12,327 nucleotides of DNA from Caulobacteraceae bacterium (GCA_003136615.1 PLFA01000066.1:1316-13642), one strand, 5' to 3'. Positions 1 to 7,234 are shown, counted from the stretch's first letter. Program-made: numbers and translations. The notes: generated from the sequence alone by a model not told the origin.

Positions 1-164
1 TTGCGCACCTGGATCTTGTGGGTGCCGGCGCGGCGCTTGGCGAGTTGCCAGGTCACGCAGCGCTGAAGAATGTCGGCGCGGATTTCGGTCAGGCCGAAAA
101 TGTCGTCCCGCAGGTCCACCGCTTTGCCCGCGGCGCCATCAAGGGTTTTTACATCGATTTTCAT
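1..164 (-). CDS. rplD: 50S ribosomal protein L4 (uL4), N-terminal part
   Basis: This is the N-terminal 54 codons of ribosomal protein L4, which binds 23S rRNA and lines the exit tunnel of the large subunit; the gene runs off the left edge. Reading the minus strand from the ATG at 164 gives a protein starting MKIDVKTLDGAAGKAVDLRD, followed by a stretch ending in WQLAKRRAGTHKIQVR, which matches the start of alphaproteobacterial L4 (conserved GTHK-x-QxR region). The ATG overlaps the TGA of rplC by four bases (ATGA), so the two are translationally coupled within the S10 operon. In E. coli L4 also represses its own operon; whether that applies here cannot be seen. Identification rests on the N-terminus plus position after rplC. 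Confidence 0.93.
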   Translation of the reverse strand, partial: MKIDVKTLDGAAGKAVDLRDDIFGLTEIRADILQRCVTWQLAKRRAGTHKIQVR

Positions 165-910
165 TCGCCTTCCCCCGCGGTGCCCACTTCGGGCTCTGGC
201 GCGACGTCAGGCTCTGGCGCGGCATTGGTCGCACCCGACAGCTTCACGGCGCCGGGCCGGGGCAGGTCGGCTGGAGCCGCGGCCTTGATCGCATCCCGGA
301 TCTTCACGAACCCACCCTCGGAGCCGGGCACGGCGCCCTTCACCAGGATCAGGCCGCGCTCCACGTCGACGCGGAAAATGGTGAGATTGAGGGTGGTGAT
401 GCGGTCCTGGCCCATATGGCCGGCCATCTTCTTGTTCTTGAAAACCTTGCCAGGATCCTGGCGCTGGCCCGTGGAGCCGTGGGCTCGGTGCGATACGGAG
501 ACCCCGTGGGTGGCCCGCATGCCGCCGAAGTTCCAGCGTTTCATGGCCCCGGCGAAACCCTTGCCGACGCTGATGCCGGCGATATCGACCTTCTGGCCGG
601 CGATAAAATGATCGGCGGTGAACTCGGCGCCCACATCGATCAGATTGTCTTCGCTGACCCGGAACTCGGCGATACAGCGCTTGGGCTCGACCTGAGCCTT
701 GGCGAACTGACCGCGCTGGGCCTGGGTGGTGTTCTTCGGCTTCTTGGCCCCGGCGCCAAGCTGGAGGGCGACATAACCGTCGCGATCCTTGGTGCGCTGG
801 GCGGTGACCTGACAGCCATCGAGGCTGAGTACGGTCACGGGGACGTGGGTTCCGGCCTCATCAAAGAAGCGCGTCATACCCAGTTTCTTAGCGATAACTC
901 CTGTGCGCAT
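161..910 (-). CDS. rplC: 50S ribosomal protein L3 (uL3)
   Basis: L3 is one of the early-assembling 23S rRNA binding proteins and reaches towards the peptidyl-transferase centre. The 249-residue product starts MRTGVIAKKLGMTRFFDEAG and carries the family hallmarks: the segment FAGAMKRWNFGG followed by the RATHGVSVSHRAHGSTGQ region, GKVFKNKKMAGHMG, and a C-terminal KGAVPGSEGG loop. It is about 40 residues longer than E. coli L3 because of an acidic, Ala/Pro-rich tail (roughly residues 210-249) with a short internal duplication; this tail has no obvious structural role. The ATG at 910 is preceded by AGGGG with an 8-base gap, and that Shine-Dalgarno overlaps the stop codon of rpsJ. The stop overlaps the rplD start. 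Confidence 0.97.
   Translation of the reverse strand: MRTGVIAKKLGMTRFFDEAGTHVPVTVLSLDGCQVTAQRTKDRDGYVALQLGAGAKKPKNTTQAQRGQFAKAQVEPKRCIAEFRVSEDNLIDVGAEFTADHFIAGQKVDIAGISVGKGFAGAMKRWNFGGMRATHGVSVSHRAHGSTGQRQDPGKVFKNKKMAGHMGQDRITTLNLTIFRVDVERGLILVKGAVPGSEGGFVKIRDAIKAAAPADLPRPGAVKLSGATNAAPEPDVAPEPEVGTAGEGE
192..221 (-). repeat. 18-bp-period direct repeat in the rplC tail
   Basis: The 12-base word GGCTCTGGCGCG (plus-strand reading) occurs at 192-203 and again at 210-221, a period of 18 bases. On the coding strand this gives the tandem peptides APEPDV and APEPEV in the acidic tail of L3. It is a small in-frame duplication in a low-complexity region; a role is not apparent. Confidence 0.7.
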
Positions 911-921
911 CGACCCGACCC

Positions 922-1230
922 CTAGAGCTTGATCTCGACGTCGACACCGGCCGAGAGGTCGAGCTTCATCAGCGCATCGACGGTCTGGGGGGTGGGATCG
1001 ACGATGTCGAGAACGCGTTTATGGGTGCGGATTTCGAACTGCTCGCGCGACTTCTTATCGATGTGGGGCGAACGGTTGACGGTGAAACGCTCGATCAAGG
1101 TGGGCAGCGGAATGGGCCCGCGCACGGTCGCGCCGGTGCGCTTGGCGGTATTCACGATCTCACGGGTTGAGTGATCCAGAACCCGATGATCGAAGGCTTT
1201 CAGCCTGATGCGGATGTTTTGACGATCCAT
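922..1230 (-). CDS. rpsJ: 30S ribosomal protein S10 (uS10/NusE)
   Basis: S10 is a small-subunit head protein and, as NusE, a partner of NusB in transcription antitermination. The 102-residue product MDRQNIRIRLKAFDHRVLDH... with the conserved RTGATVRGPIPLPT loop, the SPHIDKKSREQFE segment and a C-terminus of DVEIKL is almost canonical for Alphaproteobacteria. I chose the ATG at 1230 because it gives exactly the family length; an in-frame GTG at 1245 would add five residues and sits too close to the purine-rich AAGGGAAG tract upstream. rpsJ is the first gene of the S10 operon here; no tuf gene precedes it. The region upstream contains a terminator-like hairpin on the same strand. Confidence 0.97.
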   Translation of the reverse strand: MDRQNIRIRLKAFDHRVLDHSTREIVNTAKRTGATVRGPIPLPTLIERFTVNRSPHIDKKSREQFEIRTHKRVLDIVDPTPQTVDALMKLDLSAGVDVEIKL

Positions 1231-1258
1231 ATCGCTTGACTTCACTTCCCTTCAGGCA

Positions 1259-1287
1259 AAACCGAGCCTGTGCGCCAACCTTGTCAA
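1259..1287 (-). promoter_or_regulatory. candidate promoter for the S10 operon (weak)
   Basis: A perfect TTGACA, preceded by CT, lies on the minus strand at 1287-1282, downstream of the terminator-like hairpin and 52 bases before the rpsJ ATG. Seventeen bases further is CGGTTT, a poor -10; a GCTCGGTT at a shorter spacing resembles only part of the Caulobacter housekeeping -10 (GCTANAWC). The -35 match and position are suggestive, but the -10 is weak and the implied leader very short. It is recorded as a candidate only. Confidence 0.25.
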
Positions 1288-1352
1288 AGACCAACTCTCA
1301 CCGAGGCCCCTACCCTTTCGGATTTGGACCCCGACCGCACGCACATGCCCGC

Positions 1353-1388
1353 AAAAACGAACGGCCCGCGCGGAACACCGCGAGGGCC
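1353..1388 (-). terminator. intrinsic terminator-like hairpin facing rpsJ
   Basis: On the minus strand, GGCCC-T-CGCGG, a four-base loop TGTT, and CCGCG-C-GGGCC form a 10-bp stem with one internal mismatch (1388-1363). It is followed by GTTCGTTTTTG, giving a U-run at 1357-1353. On the plus strand no T-run follows, so the element works only for leftward transcription. It ends about 120 bases upstream of rpsJ. It either terminates a leftward transcript entering from the 1390-1640 region or acts as an attenuator in a long S10-operon leader. Confidence 0.65.
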
Positions 1389-1507
1389 TATGTCTAAAAG
1401 CGCCGACGATGCCTATCGCCGTCGCCTCGATCCGTCTTGCGAACCGCGTCTGCCCCGCGCACCAAGAGTGAGCGACGCACAGCCGGTTCAACTAAGGAGC
1501 GGCGTCT

Positions 1508-1642
1508 TTAGTCACCTGACCGTCGCCCGTCAAGGCTCTCTGTCATGGCTTTGTCTTCATCCGGCCCGCTTGCGGCCAGAGCTTGGACCATGCTTTGAAG
1601 TTCATGGCGGTTAAGGTTCGCCGGGATTGGGCAGGTTTTCAT
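1508..1642 (-). CDS. possible 44-residue small protein, divergent from virB1
   Basis: Not a recognised family. The minus-strand ATG at 1642 is preceded by GGGGA with a 7-base gap, a good ribosome binding site. It opens a 44-codon frame starting MKTCPIPANLNRHELQSMVQ and ending in a charged stretch (GPDEDKAMTES, then RRSGD). The composition is that of a soluble, mostly helical peptide, not obvious reverse-strand noise. Against it, third-position GC is about 59% (26 of 44), lower than expected for this genome, and its ATG overlaps the virB1 ATG by two bases, so its promoter would have to lie inside virB1. It could be a real small protein, a remnant of an older gene upstream of rpsJ, or chance. 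The hairpin at 1353-1388 would be a suitable terminator for it. Confidence 0.35.
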   Translation of the reverse strand: MKTCPIPANLNRHELQSMVQALAASGPDEDKAMTESLDGRRSGD

Positions 1643-2273
1643 GGTGACGTCCCCGCTGGCAAAATGGATGGGCGCCAAGTCGCCGCGGCGCGTGGCGCCG
1701 GAGGTCCTAATCGTCGCCGCCTTGGTATTCGGCCTGGCGACACGCTGCGCAGGCCAAGTCATGTCTTTCGGCGCGGACGGGTCAGCGAAGGTTTATGATG
1801 GGCCCGCCGTTATCACCGACGATGCCGTCACGCCGATCCTTTCGCCCCGCCGATCCATTCTCGGGCCCAGCCAGGCCTCGGCTTGGAATGACCCTGCCTT
1901 GAGAGACGCGGCCCGGGCCGCGCATCTGAGTCCGGACCTGGTCGCCGCCGTAGCCTGGCGGGAGTCGAACTTCAGTTCGAATCGCGTCTCACGCTCTGGC
2001 GCGGAGGGTGAAATGCAACTCATGCCGGCCACGGCCAGGGATGTCGGGGTCGATCCCGCCAAGCCTGATCAAAACCTGCGCGGCGGCGCGGCCTATCTGA
2101 GGCGCCTGCTTGACCATTACCAGGGAGACCTGACACGCACTCTGGCCGCTTATAATGCCGGGCCGCGCGCCGTGGACCGCCATGGCGGCGCGCCACCCTA
2201 TAAAGAGACAGAGGCCTATGTGGACGCCATCATGAGCCGCCTGAGCGATATGGCGGGAGGAACCGCGCGATGA
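1641..2273 (+). CDS. virB1: VirB1-like lytic transglycosylase
   Basis: A periplasmic murein hydrolase of the SLT family that opens peptidoglycan for assembly of the secretion channel. The 210-residue product has an N-terminal signal/anchor (basic SPRR, then hydrophobic VLIVAALVFGLA, residues 22-33) and a linker. The SLT domain from about residue 85 has the putative catalytic Glu in WRESNF (E108), GEMQLMP (123-129; most relatives have GLMQLMP), the NLRGGAAYLRRLL helix and AAYNAGP (169-175). It lacks the secreted C-terminal extension (VirB1*) of Agrobacterium. The ATG at 1641 has a modest AGG five bases upstream; GTG 1644 and ATG 1668 are alternatives that keep the signal peptide. It heads the operon, and its TGA overlaps the virB2 ATG by four bases. 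Confidence 0.88.
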   Translation: MVTSPLAKWMGAKSPRRVAPEVLIVAALVFGLATRCAGQVMSFGADGSAKVYDGPAVITDDAVTPILSPRRSILGPSQASAWNDPALRDAARAAHLSPDLVAAVAWRESNFSSNRVSRSGAEGEMQLMPATARDVGVDPAKPDQNLRGGAAYLRRLLDHYQGDLTRTLAAYNAGPRAVDRHGGAPPYKETEAYVDAIMSRLSDMAGGTAR

Positions 2274-2581
2274 GGCGGCTAATAGGCGCCGTCACGGCTC
2301 TGGCCTTCATCGGCGCGGCGGTCAGCGTCCACGCCCAGTCGGTGCAGCTCGACCCCGCCGGCTCCAATGTCATCCTGAATGCTGTGACCTGGCTGCAGGG
2401 CACGCTGCTGGGCAATGTGGCTACGGGCCTGGCCGTCATCGCCGTGGGCGCGACCGGGTTGCTCATGCTCACCGGCCGGGTGGATTGGCGCCGGGGCGTC
2501 ACGGTGATCGTCGGCTGCTTCATCGTCTTTGGCGCGGCGGCCATCGTGGCCGGCATCCGGTCCGTCGCGGCGGGAGGCTGA
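2270..2581 (+). CDS. virB2: VirB2-like T4SS pilin (TrbC/VirB2 family)
   Basis: Major pilin candidate of the secretion system. The 103-residue precursor has a signal peptide (residues 1-22, likely cleaved after HAQ). The mature protein of about 80 residues has the family topology: a short polar start with an amphipathic helix, hydrophobic helix 1 (about VATGLAVIAVGATGLLML), a basic cytoplasmic turn DWRRG, and hydrophobic helix 2 (about VTVIVGCFIVFGAAAIVAG). Gene order between virB1 and virB3 supports the call as strongly as sequence does. The start at 2270 has GGAGG nine bases upstream and overlaps the virB1 stop (ATGA). Confidence 0.88.
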   Translation: MRRLIGAVTALAFIGAAVSVHAQSVQLDPAGSNVILNAVTWLQGTLLGNVATGLAVIAVGATGLLMLTGRVDWRRGVTVIVGCFIVFGAAAIVAGIRSVAAGG

Positions 2582-2584
2582 GCG

Positions 2585-2869
2585 ATGGCGGCGCTGGAGC
2601 GGGATGTGGTCTTTGGCGCCCTCACCCGGCCCCAGATGTTCGCCGGGGTGACCTATAGCTACTTCGTGCTGAACGCGGTCATTACGGTGGAAGCCTTCCT
2701 GATCTCCCACTCCTTCTCGGCGCTGCTGATCGCCCCGCCTCTGCATCTGGTGGGATATCTGGCCTGTCTGCGCGAGCCGCGTTTTCTGGATCTGTGGCTG
2801 ACCAAGGTCAGCCGCTGCCCCCGGATCAAGAACGCCAGATTCTGGCGCTGCAACTCCTACGGGCCCTGA
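2585..2869 (+). CDS. virB3: VirB3-like inner-membrane T4SS protein
   Basis: VirB3 is a small inner-membrane protein that works with, and in some systems is fused to, VirB4. The 94-residue product has the highly typical N-terminus DVVFGALTRPQMFAGVTYSY, followed by two hydrophobic segments (about residues 25-40 and 45-60) and the conserved REPRFLDLW motif near 65-73. The ATG at 2585 follows the virB2 stop by three bases, with GGGAGG at 2572-2577 and a 7-base gap. The next gene starts two bases after its stop. Only the last 20 or so residues (RCPRIKNARFW...) are poorly typical. Confidence 0.92.
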   Translation: MAALERDVVFGALTRPQMFAGVTYSYFVLNAVITVEAFLISHSFSALLIAPPLHLVGYLACLREPRFLDLWLTKVSRCPRIKNARFWRCNSYGP

Positions 2870-2871
2870 CC

Positions 2872-5259
2872 ATGCCCGCGTCGCTGCCCCGCGACTCCAA
2901 ACCTGATCCGGGGCGAGAGCGGGCCGCAGGCTCCCGCTTGCCCTATTCGCGGCACGTGGATGAGGCGACTCTGGAGACGCGCGACGGTCGGCTCTTTCAG
3001 GTGCTGCACCTGGCGGGCTTCCCATTTGAGACCGGCGATAGCGACGAGCTGAACTATCGCAAGACGGTGCGCGACACCCTTCTGCGCGGTCTCGCCAATT
3101 CCCGCTTCGCGCTCTACCACCATGTGGTCCGTCGGGAGGTTTCGCCCAGCCTGGAGGGCGACTTCCCGGACGTCTTCAGCCGCGCCCTCGACGCGAGCTG
3201 GCGCGAGAGACTGGGCGCGCGGCGCCTCTTCACCAATGACCTGTTCCTGACCCTGGTGCGCCGCCCCTTGCCCGGCCGGGTCGGGCTCTTGGACGAGACT
3301 CTGCGGTTCCTGGGCGCTGCCGCGGACCGCGCCCAGAGCGCTGTGGATTTTGCCAGGGACATGACCGCCCTCAACGGCGCGCGCGATGGCCTGCTCGCGG
3401 CTCTAGCTCCTTACGGCGCGCGGCTCCTGACCGTCTATGATGGGCCCCAGGGGCTGTGCTCGGAGCCGCTTGAGTTCCTGTCGCTTCTTTATAATGGCGA
3501 AGCACGCCCCGTGAGGGCGCCGCAGGGCGATCTCGGCCTCTATCTGCCCTATCGCCGGGTGAGCTTCGGCCCCCAGACCCTGGAATTATCCCCCGCTGGC
3601 CGGCTTGGGCGGTCCTTCGGAGCGATGATTTCCTTCAAGGATTATCCGAGCCACACCACGCCGGGGATGCTCGATGATCTCCTGCGTCTCCCGTTCGAAA
3701 TGGTGCTGACCGAGAGCTTCGCCTTTGTGGACCGACAGCCCACCCTTGAGCGGATGAACCTCGCTCTGCGCCGGATGCGGGCCGCAGATGATGAGGCCGC
3801 GAGCCTGCGCGAGGGTCTTTATGCCGCCAAAGATGATGTGGCGGCGGGCCGGGCGGCCTTTGGCGAACACCATCTGACCGTCATGGTTCGCGCCGCGACG
3901 CGGGAGGCGCTTGAGGAAGCCGCCGCCGAAACCCAGTCGGCCTTCACCGATCTTGGCGCCATATCGGTGCGGGAAGACGTCAATCTGGAACCGGCTTTCT
4001 GGGCGCAATTCCCAGGCAATTTCAAGGATATCGCCAGGCGCGCCCTGGTTTCGAGCGGCAATTTCGCGGGCCTCGCGAGTTTCCATAATTTCCCGGTCGG
4101 CAAGGCTCACGGCAATCATTGGGGCGATGCGATCACTGTCCTGGAGAGCACCTCGGCCGGGCCCTATCACTTCAACTTCCATCACGGGGACTTAGGCAAC
4201 TTCACCCTGATCGGCCCCTCTGGGTCGGGCAAGACGGTCGTCCTCTGCTTCCTTCTGGCCCAAGCCCAGAAGCTGCGGCCCCGCACGGTCTATTTCGACA
4301 AGGACCGGGGGGCGGAGATTTTCCTGCGGGCCATTGGCGGGCGCTATGACGTGCTGCGGCCCGGCGCGCCGACGGGGATGAACCCCTTGAGGCTTGAGGA
4401 CACGCCCGCGAACCGCCAGTTCCTGAGCGATTGGACGGCGAAGCTCATCACCGCCAAGGGCGCGCCCCTGGAGGCGCAGGATCTCCAGGCCATTGCCGAA
4501 GCGGTTGATGCGAATTTCTCCCAGGACCTCAGCTTTCGGCGGCTGCGGCATTTCGCCGAGCTGTTTCGCGGCGGTCGGCGACCCTCCAGCGGCGATCTGG
4601 CGGCCCGCCTTGCACCCTGGCACGGGACGGGCGCCTATGCCTGGCTGTTCGATAATGAGCGTGATGAACTGGACCTCACGGCCCGGACAATCGGCTTCGA
4701 CCTGACCCAGATCCTCGATGACCCCGCGGCCCGCGCCCCGGCCATGATGTATCTTTTTCATCAGGTTGAGCAGAGGCTGGATGGATCGCCGACCATCATC
4801 GTCATCGACGAGGGCTGGAAGGCGCTTGACGATGCGGTCTTCGTGCAGCGGATCAAGGATTGGGAAAAGACCATCCGCAAACGCAACGGCATTGTTGGCT
4901 TTTGCACCCAAAGCGCCCAGGACGCCCTGACCAGCCAGATCTCCAGCGCCATCATTGAACAGGCCGCGACCCAGATCTTCATGATCAATCCCAAGGCGCG
5001 CGAGGACGACTACTGCAGGGGCTTTGGCCTCACAGCCCATGAGCTTGACCTGGTGCGGCGCCTGCCCGACTCGACGCACTGCTTCCTGATCAAGCATGGA
5101 AACGACAGCGTCGTGGCGCGCCTGGATCTCTCAGGCATGGACGACATTCTGGCCATCCTGTCGGGACGGGAATCCAGCGTGCGCCGTCTCGATGACCTGC
5201 GCCGCGCCTATGGCGATGCGCCGGAAGCCTGGCTCCCGCGTCTTCTGGAGGCGGTGTGA
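2872..5259 (+). CDS. virB4: VirB4 secretion ATPase
   Basis: VirB4 is the largest and most conserved T4SS ATPase, a membrane-associated hexamer at the base of the channel that drives pilus biogenesis and substrate transfer. The 795-residue product is full length for the family. It has an N-terminal CagE/TrbE/VirB-type domain (roughly 1-420), including FALYHHVVRRE and the HNFPVG-KAHGNHWG segment. The C-terminal RecA-like domain has Walker A GPSGSGKT at 448-455 and Walker B VIDEGW at 644-649 (D646, E647), followed by GFCTQSAQDAL. I chose ATG 2872, two bases after the virB3 stop, over GTG 2794, which would overlap virB3 by 76 bases and add sequence unlike the family. No strong Shine-Dalgarno precedes it, so translation probably depends on coupling to virB3. 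No frameshift is seen. Confidence 0.96.
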   Translation: MPASLPRDSKPDPGRERAAGSRLPYSRHVDEATLETRDGRLFQVLHLAGFPFETGDSDELNYRKTVRDTLLRGLANSRFALYHHVVRREVSPSLEGDFPDVFSRALDASWRERLGARRLFTNDLFLTLVRRPLPGRVGLLDETLRFLGAAADRAQSAVDFARDMTALNGARDGLLAALAPYGARLLTVYDGPQGLCSEPLEFLSLLYNGEARPVRAPQGDLGLYLPYRRVSFGPQTLELSPAGRLGRSFGAMISFKDYPSHTTPGMLDDLLRLPFEMVLTESFAFVDRQPTLERMNLALRRMRAADDEAASLREGLYAAKDDVAAGRAAFGEHHLTVMVRAATREALEEAAAETQSAFTDLGAISVREDVNLEPAFWAQFPGNFKDIARRALVSSGNFAGLASFHNFPVGKAHGNHWGDAITVLESTSAGPYHFNFHHGDLGNFTLIGPSGSGKTVVLCFLLAQAQKLRPRTVYFDKDRGAEIFLRAIGGRYDVLRPGAPTGMNPLRLEDTPANRQFLSDWTAKLITAKGAPLEAQDLQAIAEAVDANFSQDLSFRRLRHFAELFRGGRRPSSGDLAARLAPWHGTGAYAWLFDNERDELDLTARTIGFDLTQILDDPAARAPAMMYLFHQVEQRLDGSPTIIVIDEGWKALDDAVFVQRIKDWEKTIRKRNGIVGFCTQSAQDALTSQISSAIIEQAATQIFMINPKAREDDYCRGFGLTAHELDLVRRLPDSTHCFLIKHGNDSVVARLDLSGMDDILAILSGRESSVRRLDDLRRAYGDAPEAWLPRLLEAV

Positions 5260-6494
5260 TGGACGGGGCCTGCCCCGCCTTCAGCGTGAACGACCCGCTG
5301 GTTGGGAGTCTGCTGAGCGTTGTCGACTGCAATCTTCAGGGTCTGATCCAGGCGGGTTATGGCGCCCTATTCCACCCCACTGGGGCCTTTGGCGCGCTTC
5401 TGACCGCCGCTCTCACAATCTATGTGGCCGTTATCGGGTATCAGCTGCTCCTGGGACGAGCCGCTTTGAATATCAGCGATCTGGCCCTCTCCGCAGTCAA
5501 GCTCGCGGCCGTGGCCGCCCTGGCGACCCAGTGGGGCATTTATGAGAGGCTCGTCTATCACCTGTTGTTCTTCGGCCCCCAGCAACTCGCCAATCTCATC
5601 AGCCATACACTCTGGCAGAGCTCTGGGCATGAGGGCGATGTCTTTGACGGTCTCCAGCGCGCCTTCACCGACCTCACCGCCTTCTCCCCCGCCACGCCGC
5701 CGGGCGGGGCCACCGCGACAGCCGCCGGACCAGTCGCAGCCGGGGCAGGCCAGCTTTCGACCCTGCTCAGCCGCGCGGGATTTGATTCGGTTCTGCTCCT
5801 GGGGTCGGCGGTCCTGCTTCTGCTCTCGACCCTGGGCGTGCTCATCGCCTGCAAGATCGTTCTTGGAATTCTCCTGGCGGCCGGGCCGATCTTCATCGCC
5901 CTGATGCTGTTCGAGACCACTCAGGGGCTTTTCGAGGGCTGGCTGCGCGCGGCGCTAGGATTCGCCTTCGCGCCCCTCGCTGTGACCCTCCTGCTGGGAT
6001 TTAGCCTTGTGCTGCTGGAGCCATCCCTGAAGCAGATCGAGATGATGCGGGGTCAGGCGCAATATATTCCCGGCGTGGGCTTTGGAGTCGCGGTGATTGT
6101 GACGGCCCTGGCCGGCGTCTCCCTGGGACTTGTGGCGGCGGGTGGTGTGATCGCCGGCGGTTTTCGCCTTCCGCGCGCGGCCCGCGGCGCCGCACCCTCC
6201 GCAGTGGCGCAGACAAACCCGCCCGCTCCTCTGCAACCCGTTCAGAGCCGCGCGGACCGGATGGCGGGAGCGATCCTCGCTCAGGCGCGACGCGGCGGAG
6301 GCTCGCCCCTCTCTTTGACTGGGTATCTGGAGCCGGGCGTGAGCGTCACCGAGCGCAGGTTCACTCTCAGCGCAACATCGTCCTCCCCGCAAAGAGCCAC
6401 CCCGCCTGACGCGCGCCTGGGCCAGCAGCCGCGGCGAAGCGCGCGTCCACGGACATTTCAGGGCGGACCAAGAGCGCAGGGTGGCGCAAGCTGA
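5259..6494 (+). CDS. virB6: VirB6-like polytopic inner-membrane protein (TrbL/VirB6)
   Basis: VirB6 forms the inner-membrane entry of the channel. The 411-residue protein has five or more hydrophobic segments: around residues 40-65, 75-90, then three after 175 (VLLLGSAVLLLLSTLGVLIA, IVLGILLAAGPIFIALMLF and ALGFAFAPLAVTLLLGFSLV), and a Gly/Ala-rich helix near 285. The AGPIFIALMLFETTQGLFEGWL stretch is characteristic of TrbL/VirB6. A Gly/Ala linker (about 145-165) separates the halves, and the C-terminal 100 residues are Arg/Pro-rich and probably disordered. I chose ATG 5259, which overlaps the virB4 TGA by one base, over GTG 5256, because GGAGG at 5247-5251 is seven bases from it. It directly follows virB4, so no virB5 is present. 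Confidence 0.92.
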   Translation: MDGACPAFSVNDPLVGSLLSVVDCNLQGLIQAGYGALFHPTGAFGALLTAALTIYVAVIGYQLLLGRAALNISDLALSAVKLAAVAALATQWGIYERLVYHLLFFGPQQLANLISHTLWQSSGHEGDVFDGLQRAFTDLTAFSPATPPGGATATAAGPVAAGAGQLSTLLSRAGFDSVLLLGSAVLLLLSTLGVLIACKIVLGILLAAGPIFIALMLFETTQGLFEGWLRAALGFAFAPLAVTLLLGFSLVLLEPSLKQIEMMRGQAQYIPGVGFGVAVIVTALAGVSLGLVAAGGVIAGGFRLPRAARGAAPSAVAQTNPPAPLQPVQSRADRMAGAILAQARRGGGSPLSLTGYLEPGVSVTERRFTLSATSSSPQRATPPDARLGQQPRRSARPRTFQGGPRAQGGAS

Positions 6495-7234
6495 TGTCAC
6501 AGATACCCCCCGCCGAGCGCGAAGGGCGCAAACGCTATTTCGAAAACGCCGCGTCCTGGTCCGCGGACGTGAACGGTTCGTTGCGGGCCTCGCGCCGGGT
6601 CGCCTGGATTGTCGCCGCCGTGGCGCTGTTGGTGGCGGTCCTTGAGGCCGTGGCCCTGGCCGCCCTGGCGCCCTTGAAGACCGTGGTTCCCCTGGCCATC
6701 ACCGTCGACCGCCAGACAGGCTATGTGGAGACCCAGGCGAGCCTGAAGCCGGGCGCGCTCAGCCAGAACCAAGCCGTCACCCAATCCTATCTAATTCGCT
6801 ATGTCATGGCGCGAGAAGGGTTCGACGCCACGGATCTGACGAGCGCCTATCATCAGGTCATGCTCTGGTCCGCCGGCGACGCCCGGGCCCAATATGACCA
6901 GCTGATGCGGAAGACCACGCCGGAGAGCCCTCTCAATCTCTACACAGCCGCGACTCAGCTGAGTGTCACCATCGAGAGCGTCTCGCTGCTCACCCCCACC
7001 ACCGCACTGGTGCGCTTCATCACAACGCGCCACGAAGCGGCCGGAGCTGGCGGCCCGCCGCGCTATTGGGCCGCGGCCATCGCCTTTCGCTATGCGGATG
7101 CCCCGATGAGCATGGGGGATAGGTTCATCAATCCCCTCGGTTTCCAGGTGACCCGCTATCGGAAGGACTCCGAAACGCCGGCCGCGGACATCCCCCCGCC
7201 GGCGCCGCCTGTAAGCGGAGCAGCCGTCCGGTGA
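6494..7234 (+). CDS. virB8: VirB8-like T4SS inner-membrane bitopic protein
   Basis: VirB8 is a bitopic assembly factor whose periplasmic NTF2-like domain contacts VirB9, VirB10 and other subunits. The 246-residue product has a short cytoplasmic start containing RKRYFENAASW, one transmembrane helix (about residues 36-58), then PLKTVVPLAITVDRQTGYVE, a segment typical of VirB8. The NTF2-like fold extends to about residue 225 (YLIRYVMAREGFD, ALVRFITTRHE, NPLGFQVTRYRKD). It ends in a Pro-rich tail. The ATG overlaps the virB6 TGA by one base and has no strong Shine-Dalgarno, indicating coupling. In many systems the lipoprotein gene virB7 lies between virB6 and virB8; here there is no room for it. 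Confidence 0.94.
   Translation: MSQIPPAEREGRKRYFENAASWSADVNGSLRASRRVAWIVAAVALLVAVLEAVALAALAPLKTVVPLAITVDRQTGYVETQASLKPGALSQNQAVTQSYLIRYVMAREGFDATDLTSAYHQVMLWSAGDARAQYDQLMRKTTPESPLNLYTAATQLSVTIESVSLLTPTTALVRFITTRHEAAGAGGPPRYWAAAIAFRYADAPMSMGDRFINPLGFQVTRYRKDSETPAADIPPPAPPVSGAAVR

Larger units (their letters stand above)
1231..1640. other. 410-bp region without a confident gene, between rpsJ and virB1
   Basis: This gap separates the leftward S10 operon from the rightward virB operon, so it should carry both promoters. I see a minus-strand terminator-like hairpin at 1353-1388, a possible rpsJ promoter at 1259-1287 and a possible 44-residue leftward ORF at 1508-1642. I find no convincing tRNA, no long repeat and no integrase-type attachment site. 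No convincing -35/-10 pair was found for virB1. A TTAAGG at 1611-1616, within GGCG-N9-CGCC, lies about 25 bases before the virB1 ATG and is too weak to call an operator. Confidence 0.6.

Noticed and set aside
1252..1491. Minus-strand open frame of 79 codons upstream of rpsJ
   Set aside because: It runs through the terminator-like hairpin and up to the rpsJ Shine-Dalgarno region; the product is Arg-rich with no family look.
1389..1510. Possible tRNA gene serving as an integration site
   Set aside because: Some tRNA-like words (GGTTCAACTAAGG, GCGGTTCGCAAG) but no consistent cloverleaf arms or proper T-loop on either strand.
1270..1614. Plus-strand open frame of 114 codons before virB1
   Set aside because: Pro/Arg-rich composition, crosses the hairpin, no ribosome binding site recognised, no family resemblance.
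2794..2871. Upstream GTG start for virB4
   Set aside because: It would overlap virB3 by 76 bases and add residues unlike VirB4; ATG 2872 gives the family N-terminus.
2279..3025. Long minus-strand open frame (248 codons) opposite virB2/virB3/virB4
   Set aside because: Arg/Gly/Ala-rich product with no domain; it is a reverse-strand shadow of GC-rich, clearly recognisable virB genes.
4192..5097. Minus-strand open frame (301 codons) opposite the VirB4 ATPase domain
   Set aside because: It lies opposite the Walker A/B region of virB4; the product has no recognisable motif and is explained by high GC3.
6100..6600. Hidden small virB7 lipoprotein gene around the virB6/virB8 junction
   Set aside because: No start followed by a signal peptide with a lipobox cysteine was recognised in this stretch; virB6 and virB8 overlap directly.
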